Below are positions 42,295 through 49,729 of a DNA stretch of 64,000 bases, piece by piece (within the stretch, counting starts at the first letter, position 1; each line of letters starts with the position of its first letter). Made by a program: the position numbers and the translations under genes. The stretch comes from Pseudomonas yamanorum (GTDB lineage Bacteria; Pseudomonadota; Gammaproteobacteria; Pseudomonadales; Pseudomonadaceae), in assembly GCF_013386765.1 (NCBI RefSeq), contig NZ_JACARE010000025.1, positions 1 to 64,000 on the forward strand. The letters are read 5' to 3'. The notes under the pieces were generated by a model. The model saw only the letters and a list, made by a program, of their open reading frames with translations. It was not told where the DNA came from and made no database searches.

Positions 42295-43743
42295 TCAAGC
42301 CACTATGTCGCTGACGGCTGCCTGGCCAACGGTGGTGACGAGGAAATCCGCCACGCCGTGCCCGGAGAAGTCTACGGCCAGGGTGCCCAGGTTGGTACCC
42401 GAGGCGTAGGACAACACCGCATCGCCGGCATGCCCGGTAAATGCATTGACGAAGGTCAGGCCTGCACCTTTGGTGATGCCGCTAAGGTCGATCTTGTCCG
42501 AACCCGAGGTGAAGTCGAAGATCTTGTCGGATGCGCCTGGCTTGGAGTCCGAGCTGGCACCGAACACGAAGGTGTCCGAGCCTGCGCCGCCCCACAGCTG
42601 GTCTGCACCGCCGCCGCCGTAGATGATGTCGTTGCCGGCACCGCCTTTGAGGACGTTGGCTGCAGCGTTACCGATCAGCAGGTCGTTGCCCGAGCCGCCG
42701 ATGGCGTTCTCCACGGTCACACCCTGGGCGATGGAAACGTTGCCCACCAGGCCGCCAACGTCGGAGAACGAGCCTGCATTGAGGTTGATCTTCTGGTTCT
42801 GGGTAAAACCGGAGAAGTCCAGGGTGTCGTTGCCACCACCGTCCCACACCGAGAACACCAGCTTGTCGGCCGATGACGTGGCGCTGAGGAAATCACGCCC
42901 GGTGTTGGAGTTGAAACCGTAGGTGGTGTCGCCGGCGCGGGTGTTGTAGTTGGCGCCGTAGAGTTTCTGGATCGCGGCAATGTCGTCGATCAGCGGGCCG
43001 GAAGAGTAAGCCTCTACCCCGCCTTTGCTGAAGTTCTGGTTGGTGTTGCTCTCGCTCCAGTAACTCATGACGCTGTAGCCACGCGTGTCCTGTCCATAGT
43101 CCGCGTCTTTGTACGAAGGGTTGCCGGTCCCGGCGTTGTAGTCGCCAGGGTGATCCAGGCCCAGGGTGTGGCCGATTTCGTGAGTCAGGGTCTGGCGGCC
43201 ATAGTTGTTCAGGTCTGGCGTTTTGTTCGGCGTGTAGCTGCTGTTGGTCAGGTACCAGGAGGTGCCGTCAAGGCCGCTTTCGTTGTACTTGGCGTTGGTG
43301 CCCGGCAGGTACGCAAAGGCTGCCGCGCCGTCCTGGCCGCCGCTGTAGTTGCCGAAGGTCATGTGGAAGTCACCGCCCGAGGCTTTCTCGGTGAAGGTCA
43401 CGTTGGCCACATCGGCCCAGGATTGCATGGCCAGTACGGCCTGTGCTTTCTGCTGGGTGTTGAACTGGCTGAACCCGGTGATCCCATGCTTGTTCATGGT
43501 CGCGTTCGAGGCCGAAGTCAGGAAGGTGTAGGTGAGGTCGATCTTGCCGTTGCCATCCACGTCCCGGTACGCGGCGTTCTCACGCAGCAGGTGGTCAGCA
43601 GCCTGGTCAACGGTGAACGAAGGTTTGCCATTGACCGTGAGGTTACCGCCACGATCATATTGATGGCTAAAGCTATCGATTTGCGTATAGGCAGTACTTG
43701 CTTGAGCCGCCGACACAATAGCTTTGTCTTTTACTTTTGACAT
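42295..43743 (-). CDS. aprX: Extracellular alkaline metalloprotease (serralysin)
   Basis: A 482-residue secreted zinc protease. The zinc site is HEIGHTLGLDHPG (His188, Glu189, His192, His198) with Met-turn SVMSYW near residue 226. RTX repeats at about 365-410 (GGSGNDLLIGNAAANVLKGG and AGNDIIYGGGGADQLWGGAG) bind calcium. The C-terminus is the AprDEF export signal; there is no N-terminal signal, only a short propeptide. It heads the locus. ATG 43743 has AAGGAAG upstream. This is the heat-stable milk-spoilage protease of dairy pseudomonads. Confidence 0.96.
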   Translation of the reverse strand: MSKVKDKAIVSAAQASTAYTQIDSFSHQYDRGGNLTVNGKPSFTVDQAADHLLRENAAYRDVDGNGKIDLTYTFLTSASNATMNKHGITGFSQFNTQQKAQAVLAMQSWADVANVTFTEKASGGDFHMTFGNYSGGQDGAAAFAYLPGTNAKYNESGLDGTSWYLTNSSYTPNKTPDLNNYGRQTLTHEIGHTLGLDHPGDYNAGTGNPSYKDADYGQDTRGYSVMSYWSESNTNQNFSKGGVEAYSSGPLIDDIAAIQKLYGANYNTRAGDTTYGFNSNTGRDFLSATSSADKLVFSVWDGGGNDTLDFSGFTQNQKINLNAGSFSDVGGLVGNVSIAQGVTVENAIGGSGNDLLIGNAAANVLKGGAGNDIIYGGGGADQLWGGAGSDTFVFGASSDSKPGASDKIFDFTSGSDKIDLSGITKGAGLTFVNAFTGHAGDAVLSYASGTNLGTLAVDFSGHGVADFLVTTVGQAAVSDIVA

Positions 43744-43752
43744 AAACGTACT

Positions 43753-43822
43753 TCCTTGTTTGCAAGTGGAACAGTTTTTGTCCGATAGAACCCACTCTGG
43801 CGAGTAAGTCCTATCACTCGCC
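43753..43822 (-). promoter_or_regulatory. aprX leader with phased GGA motifs and stem-loop
   Basis: On the transcribed strand GGA motifs have their first base at 43755, 43783 and 43811, exactly 28 bases apart. The first is in the ribosome site (AAGGAAG). The last lies in the loop of a 7-bp perfect stem (GGCGAGT at the left and ACTCGCC at the right of 43799-43822). Such GGA-in-loop sites are targets of RsmA/CsrA proteins, which repress exoprotease translation in Pseudomonas. Binding is inferred. Confidence 0.5.
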
Positions 43823-44066
43823 CCTTTTGAAGGCGAAAGAAAACTGACACAACTTGAAATCATTCGTCCAGCGCTATTTTTGCCGGGCAAAACATGGCGC
43901 AGTGAACAATTCCTGCAAACGCTGGCTAGTCGCGGCTTATAAAAAGACCACTATTTAAATATTAAATATCGCTAAAGCGGTTTTATATGGAATGGATCCA
44001 AAGTATTGACTGGGGTGCACTAAGAAAGTGTCACCGTGTCATAGTTAGTATTAACTGGCCACTATC

Positions 44067-44100
44067 TAAGTCTTGTCCCGTATTACCGGGACAAGACTTA
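44067..44100. terminator. Perfect 14-bp palindrome upstream of aprX
   Basis: TAAGTCTTGTCCCG and its exact complement flank TATTAC. It sits 6 bases after the dmpA-like stop and about 325 bases upstream of aprX, in a 363-base gap. No T-run follows in the direction of either gene, so a regulator site is possible as well as a terminator. The rest of the gap (43823-44066) is AT-rich and must carry the aprX promoter. Confidence 0.5.
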
Positions 44101-44106
44101 AAGTAT

Positions 44107-45207
44107 TTATTGGCCCTTCCACCCTGTTTGGCGCAATGCCTGCAAGAGTGCCTGCGAGTCCAGCGCCGGCACCCGCACACCGTGGTCGGTGGTCATCTCT
44201 TCACCGGCCACGATGGCATTGATGATCGCTTCTTCTACCGCCTCTGCCGCCGCACTGAACAACGGCGAAATGTGGTCGTTATTGACCATTTGCAGCGGCG
44301 TACTGAACGGCACGCCCTTGCGCCCATAGTCGGCCACCGGCAAATCCTGGTTGCCAGTGGCGAACGCCAGGAACAGGTCCCCGCTGGAATCCTCGGTGCC
44401 GCCGCCCGTGCGCGCAATGCCGATGGAGGCCCGCTGCGCCAGGCGCTTGCACTGGTGCGGCAGCAACGGTGCATCGGTAGCGATGATCACCACGATGGAG
44501 CCCATGCCGGGGGTGCCGCGATCGGCGAACGGTGACGGGATGTCCATCAGCTTGCGCCCTACCGGATAACCATCCACCCGCAATTCCTGGCGCTTGCCAT
44601 GGTTGGCCTGCACCAGCACGCCCACGGTCCAGCCGCCCTGCTCCGCCGGAAGCCGCCGCGACGCCGTACCGATGCCGCCCTTGAACTCATGGCAGATCAT
44701 CCCGGTGCCGCCACCCACGGCGCCCTCCGCCACCGGCCCGGATTCGGCGTTGGCCAGCGCCTCACGCACATGTTCCGGGCCGACATGCTGGCCCCAGATG
44801 TCGTTGAGCAAGCCGTCGTAAGTCTCCATCACCACCGGCATGCACCAGTACACCGCCGGGTCGGCCAGGCTTTCGCGCTCCAGGGCGATCAGGGTGTCGC
44901 GCACAATGCCGATGCTGTGGGTGTTGGTGATGGCCAGCGGCGTGGTCAGCAACCCCGATTCGCTGATCCATTCCAGGCCGGTCGCATCGCCATTGCCATT
45001 GAGCACGTGGTAGCCGGCAAAGCACGGTTGATACCGCGCGGCACCGGCCCGCGGCTGGATCGCCGTCACGCCGGTACGCACCTGCTTGCCGTCGATGCGG
45101 GTGTTGATGGTGCTATGGCCGACCCGAACCCCAGGAACGTCGGTGATGGCATTCAACTCACCGGGCGTGCCCAGTCCCAACGTGATGCCCAATTGCCGTG
45201 CGCGCAT
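44107..45207 (-). CDS. P1 family (S58) aminopeptidase, DmpA-like
   Basis: A 366-residue self-processing N-terminal nucleophile peptidase. The autocleavage Gly-Ser is visible at about residues 236-237 in GTPGMGSIVVIIATDAPL, and the family motif GAVGGGTGMICHEFKGGIGT is intact. DmpA releases N-terminal L- or D-residues from peptides and amides; relatives cleave beta-peptides. ATG 45207 follows AAGGAG. It is 10 bases after the APC permease gene, so uptake and hydrolysis of an amino-acid derivative is likely. Confidence 0.9.
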   Translation of the reverse strand: MRARQLGITLGLGTPGELNAITDVPGVRVGHSTINTRIDGKQVRTGVTAIQPRAGAARYQPCFAGYHVLNGNGDATGLEWISESGLLTTPLAITNTHSIGIVRDTLIALERESLADPAVYWCMPVVMETYDGLLNDIWGQHVGPEHVREALANAESGPVAEGAVGGGTGMICHEFKGGIGTASRRLPAEQGGWTVGVLVQANHGKRQELRVDGYPVGRKLMDIPSPFADRGTPGMGSIVVIIATDAPLLPHQCKRLAQRASIGIARTGGGTEDSSGDLFLAFATGNQDLPVADYGRKGVPFSTPLQMVNNDHISPLFSAAAEAVEEAIINAIVAGEEMTTDHGVRVPALDSQALLQALRQTGWKGQ

Positions 45208-45216
45208 AACCACTCC

Positions 45217-46581
45217 TTACAATTTCTGAAACGCCGGACTCAACCGGCCACTGATGCAATACAGGATCACCGACAGCGCCAACAGGCCGATGATAATCAT
45301 GATGTCGCGACCCGAGGCGGCAATCGCCAGGGTCACCAACAGGTAGCCGGCGCCCAGTACCGCCAGCAACGCCGGCACCGGCCACAACGGCATGCGATAC
45401 GGGTGCTCACGGTCACGCAGCAATACCCGGCTCATCAACGCACTCAGCGCGACGATCAGGTACACCAGCATGATCAGCAGCACGCTGAAGGACGTGAGGT
45501 CCGCCAGGTTGGAGCTGAAGCTGAGCAACGCCGAAGGGATCGCCAGGAACAGCGTAGCCAGCCACGGTGAATCCCAGCGCGGATGAATCCGCGTGAACAG
45601 TTTGTTGATGGTCGGCGTCCACAGCGCATCGCGGCCGCTGCTGAACACCACCCGGCCAATCTGGATCACGATGGCGACGATGGCGTTGAACACCGACAGG
45701 AAGATCCCGGCACTCACCAGTCGTGACAGGGTTTCATTGCCGTGACTGGTCAGCAGATAGCCGATGGGATCGGGGCTGCTGATCATCGCGCTGAGGGATG
45801 GCGCGCCGATCAGCAGCGCGGTGATGGGCACCAGCTCGATCACCACCACCAGGCCCAGGGACCACAGCACCGCCTTGTGCACGCCCTTGCCGCCGCACTT
45901 CATGTCTTCCGCCAGCAGCACCGCCGGGCCGTAGCCATTGAACGAGAACAGGCCGATGCCCACCGCACCGATCACCAGCGCCCAGGGAGCCAGGTGCAGC
46001 ACACCGTTTTCGACAATCTGCGGCTGCAGCAGCACGCTGACCGGCTGCACCGGGTTGCCGAAGCCGATAAACACGATCACCAGCAACGCCGCCACTTCCA
46101 GCAGCAGGCAGGTGCCGGTGATCCAGGCATTCAGCTTGATATTCAGGATGCCCAGGGCGTAACTGCACACCACGATGACCAGGGCCACGGTCTGTGAATC
46201 GAATGTTGTGCCCAGGGCGTTATTCAGGTACGTCGCCGCCCCGGTTGCCAACACCGGCGGGATAAACAGCAACATCACCAATACCGTGAGAAACGTCGCG
46301 TAGCCGGCCATGCCGCCGAACACCCGCTTGGCGTACACGTATTCGCCGCCGGCGCTGTTGTGGGCGCGGCCGAGTTCGGCGTAGCAAAAGGCAAACATCA
46401 GCGCGAGCAGCCCGGCCATCACAAACGCCAGGAACACCCCGCTGCCGGCCTGCTGGATGGCAAACGGCGCAATCACGAAAACGGAACTGGCCGGGGTCAC
46501 CGCCGAGACGGTGATGGCCACTACATCGAACACGCTCAAGGTGGGTTTCAGCACGCCGTCGGGCGTGGAAGGAGCACTCAT
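45217..46581 (-). CDS. APC family amino acid permease
   Basis: A 454-residue transporter with about 12 helices. The APC substrate loop is near the N-terminus (VTPASSVFVIAPFAIQQAGSG) and the helix-loop region follows (AELGRAHNSAGGEYVYAKRV). It is first in a two-gene operon with the DmpA-like peptidase and divergent from the LuxR gene. Substrate not identifiable. Confidence 0.9.
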   Translation of the reverse strand: MSAPSTPDGVLKPTLSVFDVVAITVSAVTPASSVFVIAPFAIQQAGSGVFLAFVMAGLLALMFAFCYAELGRAHNSAGGEYVYAKRVFGGMAGYATFLTVLVMLLFIPPVLATGAATYLNNALGTTFDSQTVALVIVVCSYALGILNIKLNAWITGTCLLLEVAALLVIVFIGFGNPVQPVSVLLQPQIVENGVLHLAPWALVIGAVGIGLFSFNGYGPAVLLAEDMKCGGKGVHKAVLWSLGLVVVIELVPITALLIGAPSLSAMISSPDPIGYLLTSHGNETLSRLVSAGIFLSVFNAIVAIVIQIGRVVFSSGRDALWTPTINKLFTRIHPRWDSPWLATLFLAIPSALLSFSSNLADLTSFSVLLIMLVYLIVALSALMSRVLLRDREHPYRMPLWPVPALLAVLGAGYLLVTLAIAASGRDIMIIIGLLALSVILYCISGRLSPAFQKL

Positions 46582-46692
46582 ATCGTTATCCTCTTGATTG
46601 TTCTTGGTTTGAGGCAGAAACGAAAAGGCAAAGCGACGCAGGGTATGTTCCCCGCTGACTGACGGCCAACTTAAACGCTGCGCACAGAGCGG

Positions 46693-46716
46693 CCAATTCC
46701 CCTATTGGAGTACTCC
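46693..46716. promoter_or_regulatory. Overlapping palindromes between permease and LuxR genes
   Basis: CCAATTCCCCTATTGG (5-6-5 dyad, 46693-46708) runs into GGAGTACTCC (perfect 10-base palindrome, 46707-46716). The site is in the 196-base divergent gap. It is a plausible operator for the adjacent LuxR-type protein. Confidence 0.45.
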
Positions 46717-46777
46717 CCTTGACGCCGCCGGGCAAAAGTCGAACCCTTGCGGCCTAATCCTTTGCGTGGAGCTGCAC

Positions 46778-47572
46778 ATGAGCCTGTTCAGGGAAGTCGG
46801 CATGCACGCAGGGCTGGGCCGTACCGTCGCGCAGATCGGCACCGAACGCTTCTGGAAGCAACTGGTGCTGTTGCTGCACCAGTGCGTGCCTTTCGATAAT
46901 GCCCTGGCGATCTTCTACCCCGCCGATGGCCCGCCCCAGGCGCTGGAGGAATACGACGCGCAACCGAGCAGTAAACCGGCGTCGATGCTGGTTTATCTCA
47001 ATGGCCTGTACTTGCTCGATCCGTTTTTCCAGGCGTGTCGCGAAGGCTATGCCAGCGGCGTGTACCGGCTTGAAGAAGTGGCGCCGGACCATTTTCGCCA
47101 GAGTGAGTACTTCCTCAATTACTTCCACGACAACGTGCTGGAGGACGAAGTGCAATTCATCCTGCAACTGCCCGGCGCGGGGACGTTGTCGCTGTCGTTG
47201 GGCATGCAGCGATTGTTTAGCGGTGAGGAAACCGGGTTGATGACGACGTTGGCGGCCTGGGTGCTGCCGTTGATGCAACAGCATTGGCAGCAAAGTACTC
47301 AGCGGGTGGCAGCCCCTGCGCAAATGGCCAGCCAGATTCGCGATGCGCTGAGTCATTTTGGGAGTGGGGTGTTGTCGGAGCGGGAGCTGGAGATTGCGCG
47401 GTTGGTGCTGCGCGGGTTTTCTTCGAAAGCCATGGCCGAGCGGCTGAGTATTTCACCGGACACGGTCAAGGTTCATCGTCGGCACCTGTATGCCAAGCTG
47501 GATATCTCGTCGCAGCCGGAGCTGTTTTCGTTGTTTATCCAGTCGTTGGGGCATGATCTGGAAAACCCTTAG
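46778..47572 (+). CDS. LuxR-type transcriptional regulator
   Basis: A 264-residue regulator. The C-terminal GerE helix-turn-helix is clear (VLSERELEIARLVLRGFSSK and AMAERLSISPDTVKVHRRHL). The N-terminal 190 residues show no AHL-binding signature, so it is probably a metabolite sensor. ATG 46778 follows GTGGAG. Divergence from the permease-peptidase operon suggests that it controls it. Confidence 0.88.
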   Translation: MSLFREVGMHAGLGRTVAQIGTERFWKQLVLLLHQCVPFDNALAIFYPADGPPQALEEYDAQPSSKPASMLVYLNGLYLLDPFFQACREGYASGVYRLEEVAPDHFRQSEYFLNYFHDNVLEDEVQFILQLPGAGTLSLSLGMQRLFSGEETGLMTTLAAWVLPLMQQHWQQSTQRVAAPAQMASQIRDALSHFGSGVLSERELEIARLVLRGFSSKAMAERLSISPDTVKVHRRHLYAKLDISSQPELFSLFIQSLGHDLENP

Positions 47573-47588
47573 GTTCGGCGGTGTGGCT

Positions 47589-47664
47589 ACGCAGCCTCGC
47601 TTGGGCTCGACAGCTGCTACGCGGGGTGAGCCGTAGCAGCTGTCGAGCTTTAGCGAGGCTGCGT
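47589..47664. repeat. REPIN, family D, beside the RAYT gene
   Basis: Arms of 33 bases at 47589-47621 and 47632-47664 pair with only three mismatches around a 10-base loop. Arms begin ACGCAGCCTCGCT. It sits 7 bases from the RAYT stop codon and after the LuxR gene. REP sequences next to a RAYT are usually its substrates. Confidence 0.85.
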
Positions 47665-47671
47665 GAGGCCC

Positions 47672-48130
47672 TCAAAGCCACCAAACATCCCAAAGCGGAT
47701 AATCATGCACGCGCCTCACCAACCCCGCGCGAATCGGATTAAACACCACATAACGGGCGAAATCCTTCAGATCCTCCTCACGCCGCACACCTCTATCGTG
47801 ATAGCCCTTCTGCCAGAGTCGGCCACGACGCCCAAGCGCACGATTGACCGTCAAACTGCTGCGCGATTTTATTCGGCACATCAACTCGGCCAACGACTTG
47901 TCGTGCAGTTGAACCAACCAGTGAAAATGATCCGGCATCACCACAAACGCGAGTGAATTCGCCCACTGATCTTCATGTGCCTGCCGAAACTCTTTGACGA
48001 GCAGCCGCCCGACTTGCCAATCGCTGAAGATCGGCAAGCGCTGGTCGACCACGGCCGTCAGCAGATACACACCGCCAATCTCTGAGGCCCTTCCAATCCG
48101 CAAACGTCCAGACTTGTTTGATACAGGCAT
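47672..48130 (-). CDS. REP-associated tyrosine transposase (RAYT)
   Basis: A 152-residue Y1 transposase of the IS200/IS605-related TnpA(REP) group. The HUH metal motif is in FVVMPDHFHWLVQL (His68, His70) and the catalytic Tyr110 in LWQKGYHDRGVRREEDL. The C-terminal YVVFNPIRAGLV is typical. These proteins are domesticated and thought to disperse REPINs. I choose ATG 48130 (GGAGG with a 6-base gap) over 48151. The ribosome site and start lie in a 13-bp hairpin. No IS ends or target duplication are seen. Confidence 0.92.
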   Translation of the reverse strand: MPVSNKSGRLRIGRASEIGGVYLLTAVVDQRLPIFSDWQVGRLLVKEFRQAHEDQWANSLAFVVMPDHFHWLVQLHDKSLAELMCRIKSRSSLTVNRALGRRGRLWQKGYHDRGVRREEDLKDFARYVVFNPIRAGLVRRVHDYPLWDVWWL

Positions 48131-48166
48131 TCCTTGCCTCCGAATCAACATTAGGAGGCAAGGAAT
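48129..48166 (-). promoter_or_regulatory. Hairpin sequestering the RAYT ribosome binding site
   Basis: ATTCCTTGCCTCC at 48129-48141 is the exact complement of GGAGGCAAGGAAT at 48154-48166, with a 12-base loop. In the RAYT mRNA the 3' arm holds the GGAGG ribosome site and the first two bases of AUG, so a folded leader should block initiation. Confidence 0.7.
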
Positions 48167-48220
48167 TTAGAGGGCGCAGGGCTTAAAGGCAGCCATTGAT
48201 GATCGACGAAATGTTGCCAA

Positions 48221-49300
48221 TCAACGGCCGGTACGAATGGTGTTCCACACCCGCGTACGAATCCGGTCGATGTTCAGCGGCATCGCTTCCAGTGCAAACA
48301 GCTTGCCCATCATTTCCGGGCTTGGGTACACCTTGGTGTCGCTCTTGATCGCCGGGTCTACCAGGCTGTCTGCCGCTGCGTTGCCGTTGGCGTAGTGCAC
48401 GTAGTTGGTGATGCTGGCCATCACTTCCGGGCGCAGCAGGTAGTTCATGAACGCATAACCGGCCTTCTCATCCGGTGCGTCGGCGGGCATGGCGACCATG
48501 TCGAACCAGATGGCGGCGCCTTCCTTGGGAATGTTGTAGCCGATGTTCACGCCGTTCTTGGCTTCCTTGGCACGGCTTTCGGCCTGGAGGATGTCGCCGG
48601 AGAAGCCGACGGCCACGCAGATGTCGCCGTTGGCCAGGTCAGCGGTGTATTTCGAGGAGTGGAAGTACGCCACGTATGGCCGTACTTTCATCAGCAGGTC
48701 CTCGGCCTTTTTGTAGTCTTCGGCCTTCTTGCTGTGGTGCGGCAGCCCCAGGTAGTTGAGCGCCGCCGGCAGCAGTTCCGGGCCGTTGTCGAGGATCGCC
48801 ACGCCACATTTCTGCAGCTTTTGCATGTTTTCGGGCTTGAAGATCAGGTCCCAGGAATCCACCGGGGCGTTGTCGCCCAGCACGGCCTTGACCTTGTCGA
48901 TGTTGTAGCCGATGCCGGTGCTGCCCCACAGGTACGGGAAGCCATGGGCGTTGCCCGGGTCGTTGTTTTCCAGGGCCTTGAGCAGCACCGGGTTGAGGTT
49001 CTTCCAGTTGGGCAGCTGGCTCTTGTCGAGTTTCTTCAGCGCCCCGCCCTGGATCTGCCGGGCCATGAAGTGGTTGGAGGGAAACACCACGTCGTAGCCG
49101 GATTTACCGGTCATCAACTTGCCGTCGAGGGTTTCGTTGCTGTCGTACACGTCGTAGGTGAAGCCGATGCCGGTTTCTTTCTGGAAATTCTTGGTGGTGT
49201 CGGGGGCAATGTAGTCCGACCAGTTGTAGATCTTCACCGTCTCGGCGGCTTGGCTGAGGGTGGCGACAAATACCAGCGGCAACAGGGCAATGGGTCTCAT
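48221..49300 (-). CDS. Polyamine ABC transporter periplasmic binding protein (PotF/SpuD-like)
   Basis: A 359-residue binding protein: signal peptide (RPIALLPLVFVATLSQA), then ETVKIYNWSDYIAPDTTKNF, the standard N-terminus of PotF-like proteins, and putrescine-contact aromatic residues such as LWGSTGIGYN. No permease or ATPase gene is nearby, so it must share a transporter encoded elsewhere. It is third in a set with the FAD oxidase and cupin genes. Confidence 0.9.
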   Translation of the reverse strand: MRPIALLPLVFVATLSQAAETVKIYNWSDYIAPDTTKNFQKETGIGFTYDVYDSNETLDGKLMTGKSGYDVVFPSNHFMARQIQGGALKKLDKSQLPNWKNLNPVLLKALENNDPGNAHGFPYLWGSTGIGYNIDKVKAVLGDNAPVDSWDLIFKPENMQKLQKCGVAILDNGPELLPAALNYLGLPHHSKKAEDYKKAEDLLMKVRPYVAYFHSSKYTADLANGDICVAVGFSGDILQAESRAKEAKNGVNIGYNIPKEGAAIWFDMVAMPADAPDEKAGYAFMNYLLRPEVMASITNYVHYANGNAAADSLVDPAIKSDTKVYPSPEMMGKLFALEAMPLNIDRIRTRVWNTIRTGR

Positions 49301-49360
49301 GGTTCGATTTCCTGGCGGTTTTAGGGCTGTTTTTATGGCAGGCGATCAAAGATCAAAGAA

Positions 49361-49702
49361 TCAGAGGATCAATACATAGGTCTTGCGCACGGTTTCCTGG
49401 ATGTCCCAGATACCGGTGCTGTTGGCCGGCAACATCAGTGCGTCGCCGGCTTCTATGTGGAGCATTTCCCCGTTGTCGGGGGTGAAGGTGCAGCGTCCCT
49501 GGATAAAGTGGCAAAACTCCTGGGCTACGATCTGCCGGCGCCAGCGCCCGGGCGTGCACTCCCAGATGCCGGTTTCCACGCCGTCACTGCGCTCCACGCT
49601 CAGGGTCGAGGCCACCGCCACCGGTGTGCCCAACGGCACGGCGACGGGCGAGGAATCCGGCAAATGGGCGCTGAGTGTGTCTTTGAACTGGGTAATGCTC
49701 AT
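49361..49702 (-). CDS. Cupin domain protein
   Basis: A 113-residue single-domain cupin with strands CHFIQGRCTFTPDNGEMLHI and EAGDALMLPANSTGIWDI. It resembles the small cupins (DUF861, EutQ-like) in polyamine and amine catabolic operons. Catalysis is not assured because the metal His set is incomplete. AGG precedes ATG 49702; ATG 49708 is also in frame. Confidence 0.82.
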   Translation of the reverse strand: MSITQFKDTLSAHLPDSSPVAVPLGTPVAVASTLSVERSDGVETGIWECTPGRWRRQIVAQEFCHFIQGRCTFTPDNGEMLHIEAGDALMLPANSTGIWDIQETVRKTYVLIL

Positions 49703-49729
49703 GTTCATACCTGTGGTGATTGAAACGAC

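Noticed and set aside
47578..48180. Complete IS200/IS605 element
   Set aside because: Only a RAYT-type transposase and a REPIN are present; there is no tnpB, no IS ends and no target site pattern.
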